NCBI RefSeq assembly: GCF_000310185.1
Contig: NZ_AMXD01000028.1
Location: 1-33,462 of the forward strand
Direction of reading: 5' to 3'
From: Thauera aminoaromatica S2
GTDB taxonomy: Bacteria > Pseudomonadota > Gammaproteobacteria > Burkholderiales > Rhodocyclaceae
DNA: 33,462 nt
In this document: in pieces, positions 12,549 to 22,189 of the stretch
Position numbering within the stretch: position 1 is the stretch's first letter
Layout: every line of letters starts with the position of its first letter
The notes under the pieces: generated by a model
Databases searched by the model: none
Told to the model about the DNA's origin: nothing
Seen by the model: the letters and a program-made list of their open reading frames with translations, nothing else
Made by a program: the position numbers and the translations under genes

Positions 12549-13577
12549 ATGAATCCGCTCGACGCACGCTCCCAGATCCTCCTCAAGACCCTGATCGAAC
12601 GCCACATCGCGGACGGCCAGCCGGTCGGCTCGCGCGCGCTGTCGCGCTATTCCGGTCTGGAGCTGTCGCCGGCGACGGTGCGCAACGTGATGAGCGACCT
12701 CGAGGAGATGGGCTTCATCGCCAGCCCGCACACCTCGGCAGGCCGCATCCCGACCGCGCTCGGCTATCGTTTCTTTGTCGACTCGCTGCTCACCGTGCAG
12801 CCGCTCGAGAACGCCCGCGTGCGCGCCCTCGAAGGCCAGCTGCTGCCCAACCAGCCGCAGCGCCTGATCAGCTCGGCCTCGCACCTGCTCTCCGAACTCA
12901 CCCAGTTCGCCGGCGTGGTGGTGGCACCGCGCAAGGACGCGGTGCGCATCCGCCAGTTCGAGTTCATCAGCCTGGCCGAAAATCGCATCCTGCTGATCAT
13001 CGTCACCACCGGCGGCGACGTGCAGAATCGCCTGCTGATCACCCGGCGCGCCTACACGCCGACCGAGCTCAACGGCGCTGCCGCCTACCTCAACGAGCAC
13101 TTCGCCGGCCTGTCCTTCGAGGAGATCCGCCGCCGCCTCGGCGACGAGCTGCGCCAGCTGCGCAGCGACATGAGCGAACTGATGACCGCGACCGTCGACG
13201 CCGGCTCGGAAGCCGCCGAAGACAACGCGGCGAGCTACGTACTTTCGGGCGAAACCAAGCTGCTCGACGTCGAGGACCTGTCGAGCAACATGTCGCAGCT
13301 GCGCGAGCTCTTCAGGCTCTTCGAGCAGCGCACCGGCCTGCTCCAGCTGCTCGACCTGTCCAACCGCGCCGAGGGCGTGCAGATCTTCATCGGTGGCGAA
13401 TCCGGCCTCGCCCCGCTCGACGGCTGCAGCGTGATCACCGCGCCCTACGAGGTCGACGGCCAGGTGGTCGGCTCGCTCGGTGTCATCGGCCCCACCCGCA
13501 TGGCCTACGACCGCGTGATCCCGATCGTCGACATCACCGCCCGGCTGCTCTCGAACGCCCTCTCCTCCAAGCACTGA
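12549..13577 (+). CDS. hrcA: Heat-inducible transcription repressor HrcA
   Basis: 342 aa. HrcA represses groESL/dnaK-type heat-shock operons by binding CIRCE elements. The N-terminal winged helix has the family segments [30 protein letters not shown] (ending near residue 60) and [11 protein letters not shown]. The rest is the GAF-like/dimerisation domain ending in [23 protein letters not shown]. The start was chosen because it gives the standard N-terminus [15 protein letters not shown]; the open frame extends upstream only by chance. It is followed 51 nt later by hemH. Confidence 0.96.
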   Translation: MNPLDARSQILLKTLIERHIADGQPVGSRALSRYSGLELSPATVRNVMSDLEEMGFIASPHTSAGRIPTALGYRFFVDSLLTVQPLENARVRALEGQLLPNQPQRLISSASHLLSELTQFAGVVVAPRKDAVRIRQFEFISLAENRILLIIVTTGGDVQNRLLITRRAYTPTELNGAAAYLNEHFAGLSFEEIRRRLGDELRQLRSDMSELMTATVDAGSEAAEDNAASYVLSGETKLLDVEDLSSNMSQLRELFRLFEQRTGLLQLLDLSNRAEGVQIFIGGESGLAPLDGCSVITAPYEVDGQVVGSLGVIGPTRMAYDRVIPIVDITARLLSNALSSKH

Positions 13578-13628
13578 TTCCGGCGTGCGCCTGCCTTGCC
13601 GTGCGCACGCCCCCACCCGAGGACCACG

Positions 13629-14726
13629 ATGCCCCGTTACCGGCCCGAACCGATCCACCGTCACGACAGCACGCCGCGCACCGGCGTGCTGCTGGTCAAC
13701 CTGGGCACCCCCGCCGCCCCCACCGCCGCCGCGCTGCGTCCCTACCTCAAGCAGTTCCTTTCCGACCCGCGCGTGGTCGAGATCCCGCGCCTGGTGTGGT
13801 GGCCGATCCTCAACGGCATCATCCTCAACACGCGGCCCAAGGCCTCGGCACAGAAATACGCCAGCATCTGGACCGACGAGGGCTCACCGCTGCTGGTGCA
13901 CACCGTACGTCAGACCAAGCTGCTCGCCGGCTATCTCGCCAAGGACGGCTACGACGGGCTCGACATCGATTACGCGATGCGCTACGGCGCACCCGCGATC
14001 GGCGACACCCTGGACGCGATGCGCGCGCGCGGCTGCACCCGCATCCTGGTGGTGCCGATGTACCCGCAGTATTCCGCGAGCACCACCGCCACCGTGGTCG
14101 ACGAGGTCGGCAGCAGCCTGGCGCGCTGGCGCAACCAGCCCGAGATGCGCTTCGTGCGCAATTTCCACGACGACCCCGGCTACATCGATGCGCTGGTGAA
14201 GAGCGTGCGCGAGCACTGGGCGGCCAACGGCGAGCCCGAGCGCCTGCTGCTGAGCTTCCACGGCGTGCCGCGGCGCTCGCTCGATCTCGGCGACCCCTAT
14301 CACTGCGAGTGCCACAAGACCGGCCGCCTCGTCGCCGAAGGCCTCGGCGTGGCACGCGAGCGCGTACTGGTCACGTTCCAGTCGCGCTTCGGCAAGGCAG
14401 AATGGCTCAAGCCCTACACCCAGCCCACCCTGGAGCAGCTCGCCGCCGAGGGCGTGCGCCGCGTCGACGTGATGTGCCCGGGCTTCGTCGCGGACTGCCT
14501 GGAGACGCTGGAGGAGATCGCGCTCGAGTGCAAGGAAGCCTTCCTGGAGAAGGGCGGCCGGGCCTTCCACTACATCCCCTGCCTGAACGAGCGCGACGCC
14601 TGGATCAAGGCGCTGGCCGCGCTGGTGCGCAAGCACCTGGGCAACTGGCTGGAGATCGCCGCGCCGGACGCCGCCGCGCGCAGCGCCGCACTCGAGCGCG
14701 CACGCACGCTCGGCGCCGGGCAGTAG
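13629..14726 (+). CDS. hemH: Ferrochelatase
   Basis: 365 aa. It inserts Fe(II) into protoporphyrin IX, the last step of protoheme synthesis, at the cytoplasmic membrane surface. The N-terminal signature GVLLVNLGTPAAPTAAALRPYL is present (starting at residue 19). The catalytic His is H211 in LLSFHGVPRRSL, and the second conserved segment is CPGFVADCLETLEEI (around residues 283-297). GAGGA precedes the ATG at good spacing; an in-frame ATG 11 codons earlier lies before this site and is not preferred. It is downstream of hrcA and convergent with the kinase gene. Confidence 0.96.
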   Translation: MPRYRPEPIHRHDSTPRTGVLLVNLGTPAAPTAAALRPYLKQFLSDPRVVEIPRLVWWPILNGIILNTRPKASAQKYASIWTDEGSPLLVHTVRQTKLLAGYLAKDGYDGLDIDYAMRYGAPAIGDTLDAMRARGCTRILVVPMYPQYSASTTATVVDEVGSSLARWRNQPEMRFVRNFHDDPGYIDALVKSVREHWAANGEPERLLLSFHGVPRRSLDLGDPYHCECHKTGRLVAEGLGVARERVLVTFQSRFGKAEWLKPYTQPTLEQLAAEGVRRVDVMCPGFVADCLETLEEIALECKEAFLEKGGRAFHYIPCLNERDAWIKALAALVRKHLGNWLEIAAPDAAARSAALERARTLGAGQ

Positions 14727-14735
14727 CCGCGATGC

Positions 14736-14795
14736 CCGCCCGCACAGACTGGCCGAAACAGCCCGGCTCGGAGGGATTCAGGCGGGTGCGGGCGG
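14736..14795. other. Large inverted repeat between convergent hemH and kinase genes
   Basis: CCGCCCGCAC (14736-14745) and GTGCGGGCGG (14786-14795) form a perfect 10-bp stem around a 40-nt loop. It lies between two convergent genes and could end transcription from both sides or protect mRNA ends, but there is no T run. Confidence 0.35.
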
Positions 14796-14813
14796 ACTCC
14801 ACCCGCAATTCAT

Positions 14814-16177
14814 TCAGTAGTCGACGATCTGCAGGTCGTGCACGACCGGCGCCGCGCGCACCGCACGCACCGCCGCGGGGGCGTGCTCGGCCGCCTGGCG
14901 CGACACCGCCGCAAGCCGGCGCACGGCGACGGTGCCAAGCTGGCGACGGAAGCGCTCCAGCACTTCCTCGCTCGCAAGCGCGAGCGCGGCGGGGTTGACT
15001 TCGAGATAGCTGAGCTCGTCGAGCGACACCGCGCTCAGCAGCTGCTTGTGCTCGAGCTGGTCGAGCCAGGCCTGCTCGCCGAAAACCTCGCCCGGCCCCA
15101 CCTCCAGCACCCGCCGCCCGCCGATGGAGAGCTCGACCTTGCCCTCGAGCACGATCCCGAAGCGCTGATCGAGGTCGCCCTCGCGCATCAGGCCGAGGTC
15201 GCTGCCGACCTTGCGCCAGGCGCAGATCCGCATCACCTCCCACAGATCCACGTCCTCGAACTCGGTGAAGAAGGCCAGTTTGCGCAGGCGCGCGAAGCGC
15301 TCGGCGTCGTGGTGCACGTGACCTTCGTCGAGGATCTGGTAGCGGACCGCGGCGAGGTCCTTGGCGAACTCCGCGCCGTTGCGGTAGCGCGAGTAGAGGT
15401 CCTTCTCGAGCGCCTTGCGGATTACCGCGTCCATCTGCTCGGGCACGTCCGGGTTGAGCTGCGAGACCGAGGGCGGATCGGCGTTGATGATCTTATAGAC
15501 GAGCTGCGCCGGATTGCTCGCGCGGAAGGGCAGCCGTCCGGTCAGCATGTGGAACAGCAGCACGCCGAGCGAATACAGGTCGGTCTTCTGGTTGAGCGGA
15601 TAGCCCTTGATCTGCTCCGGGCTCATGTAGGCCGGGGAGCCTACGCCCATGATGAAGGTCGAGTCGGTGTCGAGCTTCTTGTTGATGTTGAGCGCGAGGC
15701 CGAAGTCGGTGATCTTCACGTTGTCCTGCTCGTCGACCAGGATGTTCGCCGGCTTGATGTCGCGGTGCACGATGCCCTGGCGGTAAGCGTGGTCGAGCGC
15801 CATGCAGCACTTGAACACGATCCCGATCGTGCGATGGATGGGCAGCAGGTTCTGGAAGCTGCAGTAGCGCTCCAGCGAGCCGCCCGGGAAGTACTCCATC
15901 ACCACGTAGGCCTCGTCGGGCTCGATCGAGGCATCGTGGATACGGATGATGTGGGGTGGTCGAGGCGGCCCGACACCACGCGCTCGGCCTTCAGCAGCTT
16001 GATCAGGCGGCGGTTCCACTTCGCCTCGTCGCGCGCCTTGTCGTCGAAGCGCACGTGCTTGAGCGCCACCGGCTCGGGGTAGTCCGGGGTCTCGGCGAGA
16101 TAGACCACCGCGGTCGCGCCGCGGCCGATTTCCTTGATGATCCTGTACTTGCCGATGCGTTCGGGAATCCGGTTCAT
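14814..16177 (-). pseudogene. Ser/Thr protein kinase with C-terminal cyclic-nucleotide-binding domain, frameshifted
   Basis: About 455 codons when two frames are joined. The first frame starts at the ATG at 16177 and gives IGKYRIIKEIGRGATAVVYL (Gly-rich loop) and the ATP-binding Lys in VALKHVR (K40), reading to RLDHP. The protein then continues one frame over with HIIRIHDASIEPDEAYVVMEY, the catalytic loop HRDIKPANIL, DFGLA, the APE-like SPEQIKG and a full C-lobe, then a cNMP-binding/CAP_ED fold (about residues 325-440). The break is at the four-G run 15953-15956: one more base (CACCCCCAC on the coding strand) would restore one continuous kinase. All catalytic residues are otherwise intact, which favours a sequencing error or a very recent mutation over old decay. 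It is divergent from the amidohydrolase gene. Confidence 0.8.
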
Positions 16178-16346
16178 GCTGTCTTGCAGGGCGGGGGCGC
16201 CCGCGCGGCCGGCGGGCTTCGGCGCGATTGTTGCACGATCCGGTGCCGGCGTGCGCCTCCACACCCGCAGCGACGCGCGGGATTGTCCGCCCGGGCCGCG
16301 CATGCTTGAATGAGGCTCTCCCCGCAACTGCCCGCCAGGAGCCGCC

Positions 16347-17666
16347 TTGAGCGAAGCCGTAGACCTGCTGATCAACGCCCGCTGGATCGTCCCCGTCGAA
16401 CCGCGCGACGCTGTGCTCGCCGACCACGCGGTGGCGATCCGCGGCGGACGCATCGTCGACCTCCTCGGCCAGGACGAGGCGCGCACGCGCTACGTCGCGG
16501 ACGAGGTGGTCGAGCTGCCGCGGCACCTGCTGATCCCCGGCCTGGTGAACCTGCACACCCACGCCGCGATGAGCCTGCTGCGCGGCATCGCCGACGACCT
16601 GCCGCTGATGCGCTGGCTGGAGGAGGCGATCTGGCCCGCCGAGAGCCGTCACGTTTCCGCCGCCTTCGTGCGCGACGGCACGCTGCTCGCCGCGGCCGAG
16701 ATGATCCGTGGCGGCATCACCACCTGCAGCGACATGTACTTCCACCCCGAGGCGGCGGCGGAAGCCTTCGCCGCCGCGGGCATGCGCGCGGTGGTCGGCG
16801 CGGTCGTGCTGGAATTCCCCACCTCGTACGCGAGCGACCCCGAGGACTACCTGCGCAAGGGCCTGGCCGCCCGCGACCGCTGGCAGGGCCACCCGCGGCT
16901 CGGCTTCTCGATCGCCCCGCACGCGCCCTACACCGTCTCGGACGACAGCTTCCACCAGGTGCAGACCCTCGCGGACGAACTCGGCCTGCCGATCCATGTG
17001 CACATCCACGAGACCGCACAAGAGATCGCCGACTCCCTCGCCGTCCACGGCTGCCGGCCGCTCGCTCGCCTCGCGCGCCTCGGCGTGCTCGGCAGCAATC
17101 TGATCGGCGTCCATGCGGTGCATCTGGACGAGGCCGACATCGAACTGCTCGCCCGCCACGGCTGCAGCGTCGCGCACTGCCCCACCTCGAACATGAAGCT
17201 CGCCAGCGGCATCGCGCCGGTGCCGCGCCTGCTCGCCGCCGGCGTCCCGGTCGGCCTCGGCACGGACGGCGCGGCGAGCAACAACCGCCTCGACCTGCTC
17301 CAGGAGATGCGCCACGCCGCGCTGCTCGCCAAGGTCGGCAGCCTGGATGCCACCGCGGTACCGGCGCATGCCGCCTTGCGCATGGCCACGCTCGGGGGCG
17401 CGCGCGCATTGGGCATGGACGATCGCATCGGCTCGATCGAAAAAGGCAAATGCGCCGATCTTTGCGCACTCGACCTTTCCGCACCGCAATGCCGGCCCTG
17501 TTTCGATCCGGTGTCGCATCTCGTCTACGTATGCGGTCGCGAAAACGTCTCCCACGTGTGGATCGACGGCGAAACCCGCGTGGACAAAGGCGTCTCGCTG
17601 TTGCATATTAACGACACCGAATTGCTCCGGCTCGTGTCGATGTGGCAAACTAAGCTCGGTAATTGA
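16347..17666 (+). CDS. TRZ/ATZ-family amidohydrolase, probable 5-methylthioadenosine/S-adenosylhomocysteine deaminase
   Basis: 439 aa from a TTG start with AGGAG 5 nt upstream. The family (MtaD, TrzA, guanine deaminase-like) hydrolytically deaminates purine- or triazine-type rings with one bound metal. Metal and catalytic motifs seen: HTH at 70-72, HVHIHE at 217-222, VHAVH with H256, and GTDGAASNN with D307. The N- and C-terminal composite beta-sandwich is present. MtaD-type activity is the likeliest, because this gene next to ompA and ubiG is typical of betaproteobacteria, but the substrate cannot be fixed from sequence alone. It lies 100 nt upstream of the ompA-family gene. Confidence 0.85.
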   Translation: MSEAVDLLINARWIVPVEPRDAVLADHAVAIRGGRIVDLLGQDEARTRYVADEVVELPRHLLIPGLVNLHTHAAMSLLRGIADDLPLMRWLEEAIWPAESRHVSAAFVRDGTLLAAAEMIRGGITTCSDMYFHPEAAAEAFAAAGMRAVVGAVVLEFPTSYASDPEDYLRKGLAARDRWQGHPRLGFSIAPHAPYTVSDDSFHQVQTLADELGLPIHVHIHETAQEIADSLAVHGCRPLARLARLGVLGSNLIGVHAVHLDEADIELLARHGCSVAHCPTSNMKLASGIAPVPRLLAAGVPVGLGTDGAASNNRLDLLQEMRHAALLAKVGSLDATAVPAHAALRMATLGGARALGMDDRIGSIEKGKCADLCALDLSAPQCRPCFDPVSHLVYVCGRENVSHVWIDGETRVDKGVSLLHINDTELLRLVSMWQTKLGN

Positions 17667-17672
17667 ACTGGA

Positions 17673-17678
17673 TATACT
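17673..17678 (+). promoter_or_regulatory. Putative -10 of the ompA-family gene
   Basis: TATACT in an A+T-rich patch just after the amidohydrolase stop, with an upstream TG as in extended -10 promoters but no clear -35. It would give a 5' leader of about 80 nt containing the hairpin at 17694-17718. Confidence 0.4.
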
Positions 17679-17693
17679 GGTACAAACCGACAC

Positions 17694-17718
17694 GAAGACG
17701 GCAGATTCGCCAGTCTTC
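17694..17718 (+). other. 5' leader hairpin of the ompA-family mRNA
   Basis: GAAGAC (17694-17699) pairs with GTCTTC (17713-17718), with an inner GGC/GCC stem and one bulged A. 5' stem-loops stabilise ompA-type mRNAs in enterobacteria; the same role here is inference. Confidence 0.45.
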
Positions 17719-17766
17719 ATTTCGTTCAGTGGCAATTCCGGCGACTCGCCCTTCAAAGAGGAAACC

Positions 17767-18465
17767 ATGATCAAACAATCCAAGAAGCAGATGCTCATGC
17801 TGGCCGCCATCGCCTCGATCGGCCTGTCCGCCCCGAGCGCTTTCGCTCAGGTCAGCGACGTCGTCGTCGCCGGCAAGGGTGAAATCCCCTACGTGATCGA
17901 CGCGCGCAACGTCGTCGCTCGCAGCGGCACCGGCCTGTGCTGGCGCACCGGCTACTGGAGCCCCGCCGCCGCCTCGACCGCCCTCGCCGGCGACCTGCCG
18001 GTCGGCTGCGCTTGCGACAAGGACATCGTCCCCGCCGACAAGTGCACCGTGAAGGCTGCTGCCGCGGCTCCGGGTCCGAAGCCCACCGCCGACAAGGTCA
18101 AGCTGTCGGCCGACGCCCTGTTCGACTTCGACAAGGCCGTCCTGAAGGCTGAAGGCAAGGCCAAGCTCGACCAACTCGCCGCCCAGGCCAAGTCGCTCAA
18201 GCTGGAAGTGATCCTCGCCGTCGGCCACACCGACCGCCTGGGTTCCAACACCTACAACCAGCGCCTGTCCGAGCGTCGCGCCGCCGCCGTCAAGACCTAC
18301 CTGGTCTCGAAGGGCGTCGATGCCAACCGCGTCTACACCGAAGGCAAGGGCGAAACCCAGCCCGTGACCGGCAACAAGTGCGACAAGGTCGGTGGCCGCG
18401 CCGCGCAGATCTCCTGCCTGCAGCCGGATCGTCGCGTCGAAGTGGAAGTCATCGGCTCCAAGTAA
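17767..18465 (+). CDS. OmpA-family outer membrane/peptidoglycan-binding protein
   Basis: 232 aa. A Sec signal peptide (KQSKKQ, hydrophobic core, SAFA|Q) gives predicted cleavage after residue 27. Then comes a short N-terminal region with four Cys ([19 protein letters not shown]), an Ala/Pro linker (about 95-108), and the C-terminal OmpA domain with [20 protein letters not shown], the peptidoglycan-contact motif [20 protein letters not shown] (153-172) and a final DRRVEVEV. The N-terminal part is too short for an eight-strand barrel, so the protein probably tethers peptidoglycan from the periplasm. GAGGA lies 5 nt before the ATG. Its codons are unusually uniform (GCC, AAG, CTG), as in highly expressed genes. 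Confidence 0.93.
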   Translation: MIKQSKKQMLMLAAIASIGLSAPSAFAQVSDVVVAGKGEIPYVIDARNVVARSGTGLCWRTGYWSPAAASTALAGDLPVGCACDKDIVPADKCTVKAAAAAPGPKPTADKVKLSADALFDFDKAVLKAEGKAKLDQLAAQAKSLKLEVILAVGHTDRLGSNTYNQRLSERRAAAVKTYLVSKGVDANRVYTEGKGETQPVTGNKCDKVGGRAAQISCLQPDRRVEVEVIGSK

Positions 18466-18484
18466 TTCCGGAGTCGGTAACCCG

Positions 18485-18510
18485 AAAGCCCTGCCTCGGC
18501 GGGGCTTTTT
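18485..18510 (+). terminator. Rho-independent terminator of the ompA-family gene
   Basis: AAAGCCCTGCC (18485-18495) pairs with GGCGGGGCTTT (18498-18508, one G-T pair), ending in five T residues and CGTTTG. It lies 20 nt after the stop codon. Confidence 0.9.
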
Positions 18511-18572
18511 CGTTTGTGCCGGGCGCGCGCGCACCCGGTGCCCGTGCGTGCAAGCAAGGACCCTCGAACGCC

Positions 18573-19277
18573 ATGAACACCGTCAACGCCGATCCCGCCG
18601 AACTGCAGAAATTCAGCGACCTCGCCCACCGCTGGTGGGACCCCGCCTCCGAGTTCCGTCCGCTGCACGAGATCAACCCGCTGCGCCTGGGCTGGATCGA
18701 CGGCAAGGCCGCGCTCGCCGGAAAGAAGGTGCTCGACATCGGCTGCGGCGGCGGCATCCTCGCCGAGGGCATGGCCGCGCTCGGCGCCGAGGTGACCGGC
18801 ATCGACCTATCCGAGAAGGCGCTCAGCGTCGCCCGCCTGCACCTTTTCGAGAGCGGCCACAAGGTCGACTACCGCCACATGAGCGCAGAGGCACTCGCCG
18901 AGGAATCGCCCGGCCGCTTCGACGTCGTCACCTGCATGGAAATGCTCGAGCACGTCCCCGATCCGGCCAGCATCGTCACCGCTTGCGCCCGGCTGGTAAA
19001 ACCCGGCGGCCACGTCTTCCTGTCCACGCTCAACCGCAATCCGAAGTCCTACCTGTTCGCGATCGTCGGCGCCGAATACCTGCTCAAGTTGCTCCCGGCC
19101 GGCACCCACGAGTACGCCCGCTTCATCAAGCCCTCCGAACTCAGCCGCCATTGCCGCAATGCGCACCTGGACGTGCAGGAGATCATCGGCCTGTCCTACA
19201 ACCCGCTCGCCAAGACCTACTCGCTCGGCCGCGACACGGACGTAAACTATCTGATGCACACCGTCGCCGCCGGCTGA
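18573..19277 (+). CDS. ubiG: Ubiquinone biosynthesis O-methyltransferase UbiG
   Basis: 234 aa. It performs both SAM-dependent O-methylations of ubiquinone synthesis. The SAM-binding motif [11 protein letters not shown] is at 53-63, preceded by the family start segment [26 protein letters not shown]. Further UbiG features are [10 protein letters not shown] and [27 protein letters not shown] (the latter part being the membrane-contact region). AAGGA lies 12 nt upstream of the ATG. In related genomes, as I recall, ubiG is usually followed by gph (phosphoglycolate phosphatase); here it is followed by the acetyltransferase gene instead. Confidence 0.96.
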   Translation: MNTVNADPAELQKFSDLAHRWWDPASEFRPLHEINPLRLGWIDGKAALAGKKVLDIGCGGGILAEGMAALGAEVTGIDLSEKALSVARLHLFESGHKVDYRHMSAEALAEESPGRFDVVTCMEMLEHVPDPASIVTACARLVKPGGHVFLSTLNRNPKSYLFAIVGAEYLLKLLPAGTHEYARFIKPSELSRHCRNAHLDVQEIIGLSYNPLAKTYSLGRDTDVNYLMHTVAAG

Positions 19278-19417
19278 ACCTCGTCCGGACAGCTCGAGTT
19301 CGACGCGGAGAACCGGGCGCTGGCGGGCCGCTCGACCCGGCCGCAATTCAGTTCATGCATGTGCGGCAGGCATGCATTAAACTGCAGACGAGCGATTCCT
19401 CCCCGGGGAGCAAGGCG

Positions 19418-22123
19418 ATGAGCTTCCGCCACCTGAAAAGCCTGTTCAATCCACGCTCGATCGCCGTGATCGGCGCGAGCGCGCGCGAGCGCCGCATGGG
19501 CAACGTGCTCATGCGCAACCTGCTTTCGGGCCAGTTCGCCGGCCCGATCATGCCGGTCAATCCCCGCCGAACCTCGGTGGCGGGCGTGCTCACCTATCCG
19601 AGCATCGCCGCGCTGCCGCAGACGCCCGACCTGGCGATCATCTGCACCCCCGCGCCGCTCGTGCCCCGCCTGGTGGAGGAGCTCGGCGAACGCGGCGCGC
19701 GTGCCGTGATGGTGATGGCCAACCAGCTCGACACCACGCTCGGCGCCGACGGCCGTCCGATCGAGCGCAGCATCCTCGAGATCACCCGCCGCTACGAGAT
19801 GCGCCTGCTCGGTGGCGGCACGCTGGGCATCCTGGTACCCGGACTCGGGCTCAACGCGACCTTCTCGCAGATCGCCGCGCGCCCCGGCAAGCTCGGCTTC
19901 GTCTCCCAGCGCGACACGGTCGGCACCATGGTGCTCGACTGGGCGCTGCGCAAGAAGGTCGGCTTCTCGCACTTCGTCTCGCTCGGCGACAGCCTGGACA
20001 TCGGCTTCGGCGAGGTGCTCGACTTCCTCGCCGCCGACTCGGGCACGCGCGCGATCCTGCTCTACATCGAATCCATCCAGGATCGCCGCGCCTTCATGTC
20101 GGCCGCGCGCGCCGCCGCGCGCAACAAACCGGTGATCGCGATCAAGGCCGGACGCTCGCCCGACAATCCGCTGATGGGCGTCTCCGACCCGCTCTTCCTC
20201 GAGATGCCCAACCTGGTCAGCCACGACGACGTGCACGACGCGGCGCTGCGCCGCGCCGGCATCCTGCGGGTGGATCAGCTCGAAGAAATGTTCGGCGCCG
20301 CCGAGACCGTGCTGCGCGCCCGCCCGCTGCGCGGCAATCGCCTGGTCGTGCTGAGCAACGGCGGCGGTGCCGGCCTGATGGTGGAGGACAGCCTCTACCT
20401 TGCCGGCTACAGCCTGCCGGCGCTCAAGGAGCAGACCATCGAGCGCCTGCGCCGCTTCATGTCGCCGGCCTGGAACGGACGCAATCCGCTCGAGATCCGC
20501 GTCGACTCCGAGCCGGCCTGCTACGAGCGCCTGCTCAAGATCCTGCAGGAAGAGCGCGACGGCGACGCCGTGCTGCTGATCCACACCCCGAACGCGCTAT
20601 CCAGCAGCATCGACACCGCGCAGCAGGTCATCGCCACCGCACGCGAGACCGGCATCAACCTGATGACCTGCTGGGTGGGCGACGAGAGCGTGGAGAAGGA
20701 GCGCAACCTCTTCATCAACGCCGGCATCGCCACCTTCGACTCGCCCGAGCACGCGGCCAGCGCCTTCCTGCACATGCACCGCCACCGCATCGCCTCCGAG
20801 GTGCTGATGGAGGTGCCGACCTCCGAACCCGAAGCCTTCAAGCCCGACGCCGCGCGCGCGCGCGCGGTGATCCAGGGCGCGCTCGCCCAATCGCGTGCCA
20901 GCCTGACCGAGTCCGAATCCAAGGACGTCCTCGCGGCCTACGGCGTGCCCGTCATCCAGACCCACCTCGCCGCCACCCCCGAAGAGGCCGCGCAGATCGC
21001 CGGCCGCATCGGCCTGCCGGTGGCCTTGACCCTGATGTCGCGCGACATCCGGCGCAAGTGGGACGTCGGTGGCGTCGCGCTCAACCTCGAGAGCACCGAG
21101 GCGGTCCAGGTCGCTGCACGCGGCATGATCGAGCGCGCCGGCCGCGCCGAGCCGCCGGTGTCGGTGAGCGGCTTCACCGTGCAGCGCATGGTGATGCGCG
21201 GGCACGCGCGCCAGCTGCTGATCGGCGTCAGCACCGACCGGCTGTTCGGACCGGTGATCGTGTTCGGCGAAGGCGGTCGCGCGCTGGAGATCTTCCGTGG
21301 CCTCGCGGTCGGCCTGCCGCCGCTCAACAAGCCGCTCGCCGACGACCTCATCACCCGCAGCAAGGCGGCAGCGCTGCTCGAGGCGCGCAGCCACCTCCCC
21401 GCGGCCGACCGCGACGCGCTCGCGCTCACCCTTACCAAGGTCTCGCAGATCGTCGTCGACCATCCCGAGATCCACGAGATGGACATCAACCCGGTGTTCG
21501 TCGACGAGCACGGCGTGCAGGCGCTCGACGCCCACATGCGCCTGCGTCCGGCCACCGCCCACGAGCACCGGCTGGCGATCCAGCCCTACCCGAAGGCGCT
21601 CGAGGAGCCCTCTCGGCTGCGCGACGGCCGCCCGATCCTGCTGCGCCCGATCCGCCCCGAGGACGAGCCGGCGCACTACGCCTTCCTGTCGCGGCTCACC
21701 CGCGAGGACTTCATCTATCGTTTCTTCAACTACATCCCCGAGTTCCCGCGTCGCGAGATGGCGCGCCTGACGCAGATCGACTACGACCGCGAGATGGCCT
21801 TCATCGCCACCGCGACCGGCCCCGACGGCAAGCCCGAGACCCTGGGCGTTTCGCGCGCGGTGGCCGATCCGGACAACCACACCGCCGAGTTCGCCCTCGT
21901 CATCCGTTCCGACCTCAAGCGCCAGCGCCTGGGCTCGATCCTCATGGACAAGCTGGTGCGCTACGCGCGCGAGATCGGCATCCAGCGCCTCGTGGGCGAG
22001 GTGATGGGCGAGAACGAACCGATGCTCGGCCTGCTGAAGCACCTGGGCTTCAAGCTCAAGGCCTCGGAGGAGCCGGGGGTGGTGCGGGCGAGCTTCGAGC
22101 TCCGACCACCATCGGAGGGGTGA
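19418..22123 (+). CDS. Pat/YfiQ-like protein lysine acetyltransferase (ADP-forming acyl-CoA synthetase-like + GNAT)
   Basis: 901 aa. In order: CoA-binding Rossmann domain (about 8-130, SIAVIGASARERRMGN), succinyl-CoA-ligase-like domains (about 150-460), ATP-grasp-like domain (about 490-715) and a C-terminal GNAT domain (about 725-890) with the acetyl-CoA loop RQRLGSILMDKL. This is the layout of Salmonella Pat/E. coli YfiQ (PatZ), which acetylates and inactivates acetyl-CoA synthetase and other proteins. The phospho-His motif SHTG of active ADP-forming synthetases is absent after KAGRSP, so the synthetase part is probably regulatory, as in Pat. The GGGGAG before the ATG supports the start. It stands alone between ubiG and the REP cluster. 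Confidence 0.9.
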   Translation: MSFRHLKSLFNPRSIAVIGASARERRMGNVLMRNLLSGQFAGPIMPVNPRRTSVAGVLTYPSIAALPQTPDLAIICTPAPLVPRLVEELGERGARAVMVMANQLDTTLGADGRPIERSILEITRRYEMRLLGGGTLGILVPGLGLNATFSQIAARPGKLGFVSQRDTVGTMVLDWALRKKVGFSHFVSLGDSLDIGFGEVLDFLAADSGTRAILLYIESIQDRRAFMSAARAAARNKPVIAIKAGRSPDNPLMGVSDPLFLEMPNLVSHDDVHDAALRRAGILRVDQLEEMFGAAETVLRARPLRGNRLVVLSNGGGAGLMVEDSLYLAGYSLPALKEQTIERLRRFMSPAWNGRNPLEIRVDSEPACYERLLKILQEERDGDAVLLIHTPNALSSSIDTAQQVIATARETGINLMTCWVGDESVEKERNLFINAGIATFDSPEHAASAFLHMHRHRIASEVLMEVPTSEPEAFKPDAARARAVIQGALAQSRASLTESESKDVLAAYGVPVIQTHLAATPEEAAQIAGRIGLPVALTLMSRDIRRKWDVGGVALNLESTEAVQVAARGMIERAGRAEPPVSVSGFTVQRMVMRGHARQLLIGVSTDRLFGPVIVFGEGGRALEIFRGLAVGLPPLNKPLADDLITRSKAAALLEARSHLPAADRDALALTLTKVSQIVVDHPEIHEMDINPVFVDEHGVQALDAHMRLRPATAHEHRLAIQPYPKALEEPSRLRDGRPILLRPIRPEDEPAHYAFLSRLTREDFIYRFFNYIPEFPRREMARLTQIDYDREMAFIATATGPDGKPETLGVSRAVADPDNHTAEFALVIRSDLKRQRLGSILMDKLVRYAREIGIQRLVGEVMGENEPMLGLLKHLGFKLKASEEPGVVRASFELRPPSEG

Positions 22124-22189
22124 GGCGAGTCGACGGAGGCGCGAGCAGCGATTCATGAGGCGACGCGGCGCCGGTAGGCGGTCGCCGCG

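Noticed and set aside
16178-17810. Extension of the kinase frame upstream through the antisense of the amidohydrolase gene
   Set aside because: The kinase N-terminus is found in a different frame starting at 16177, and the extension is antisense of a well-supported enzyme.
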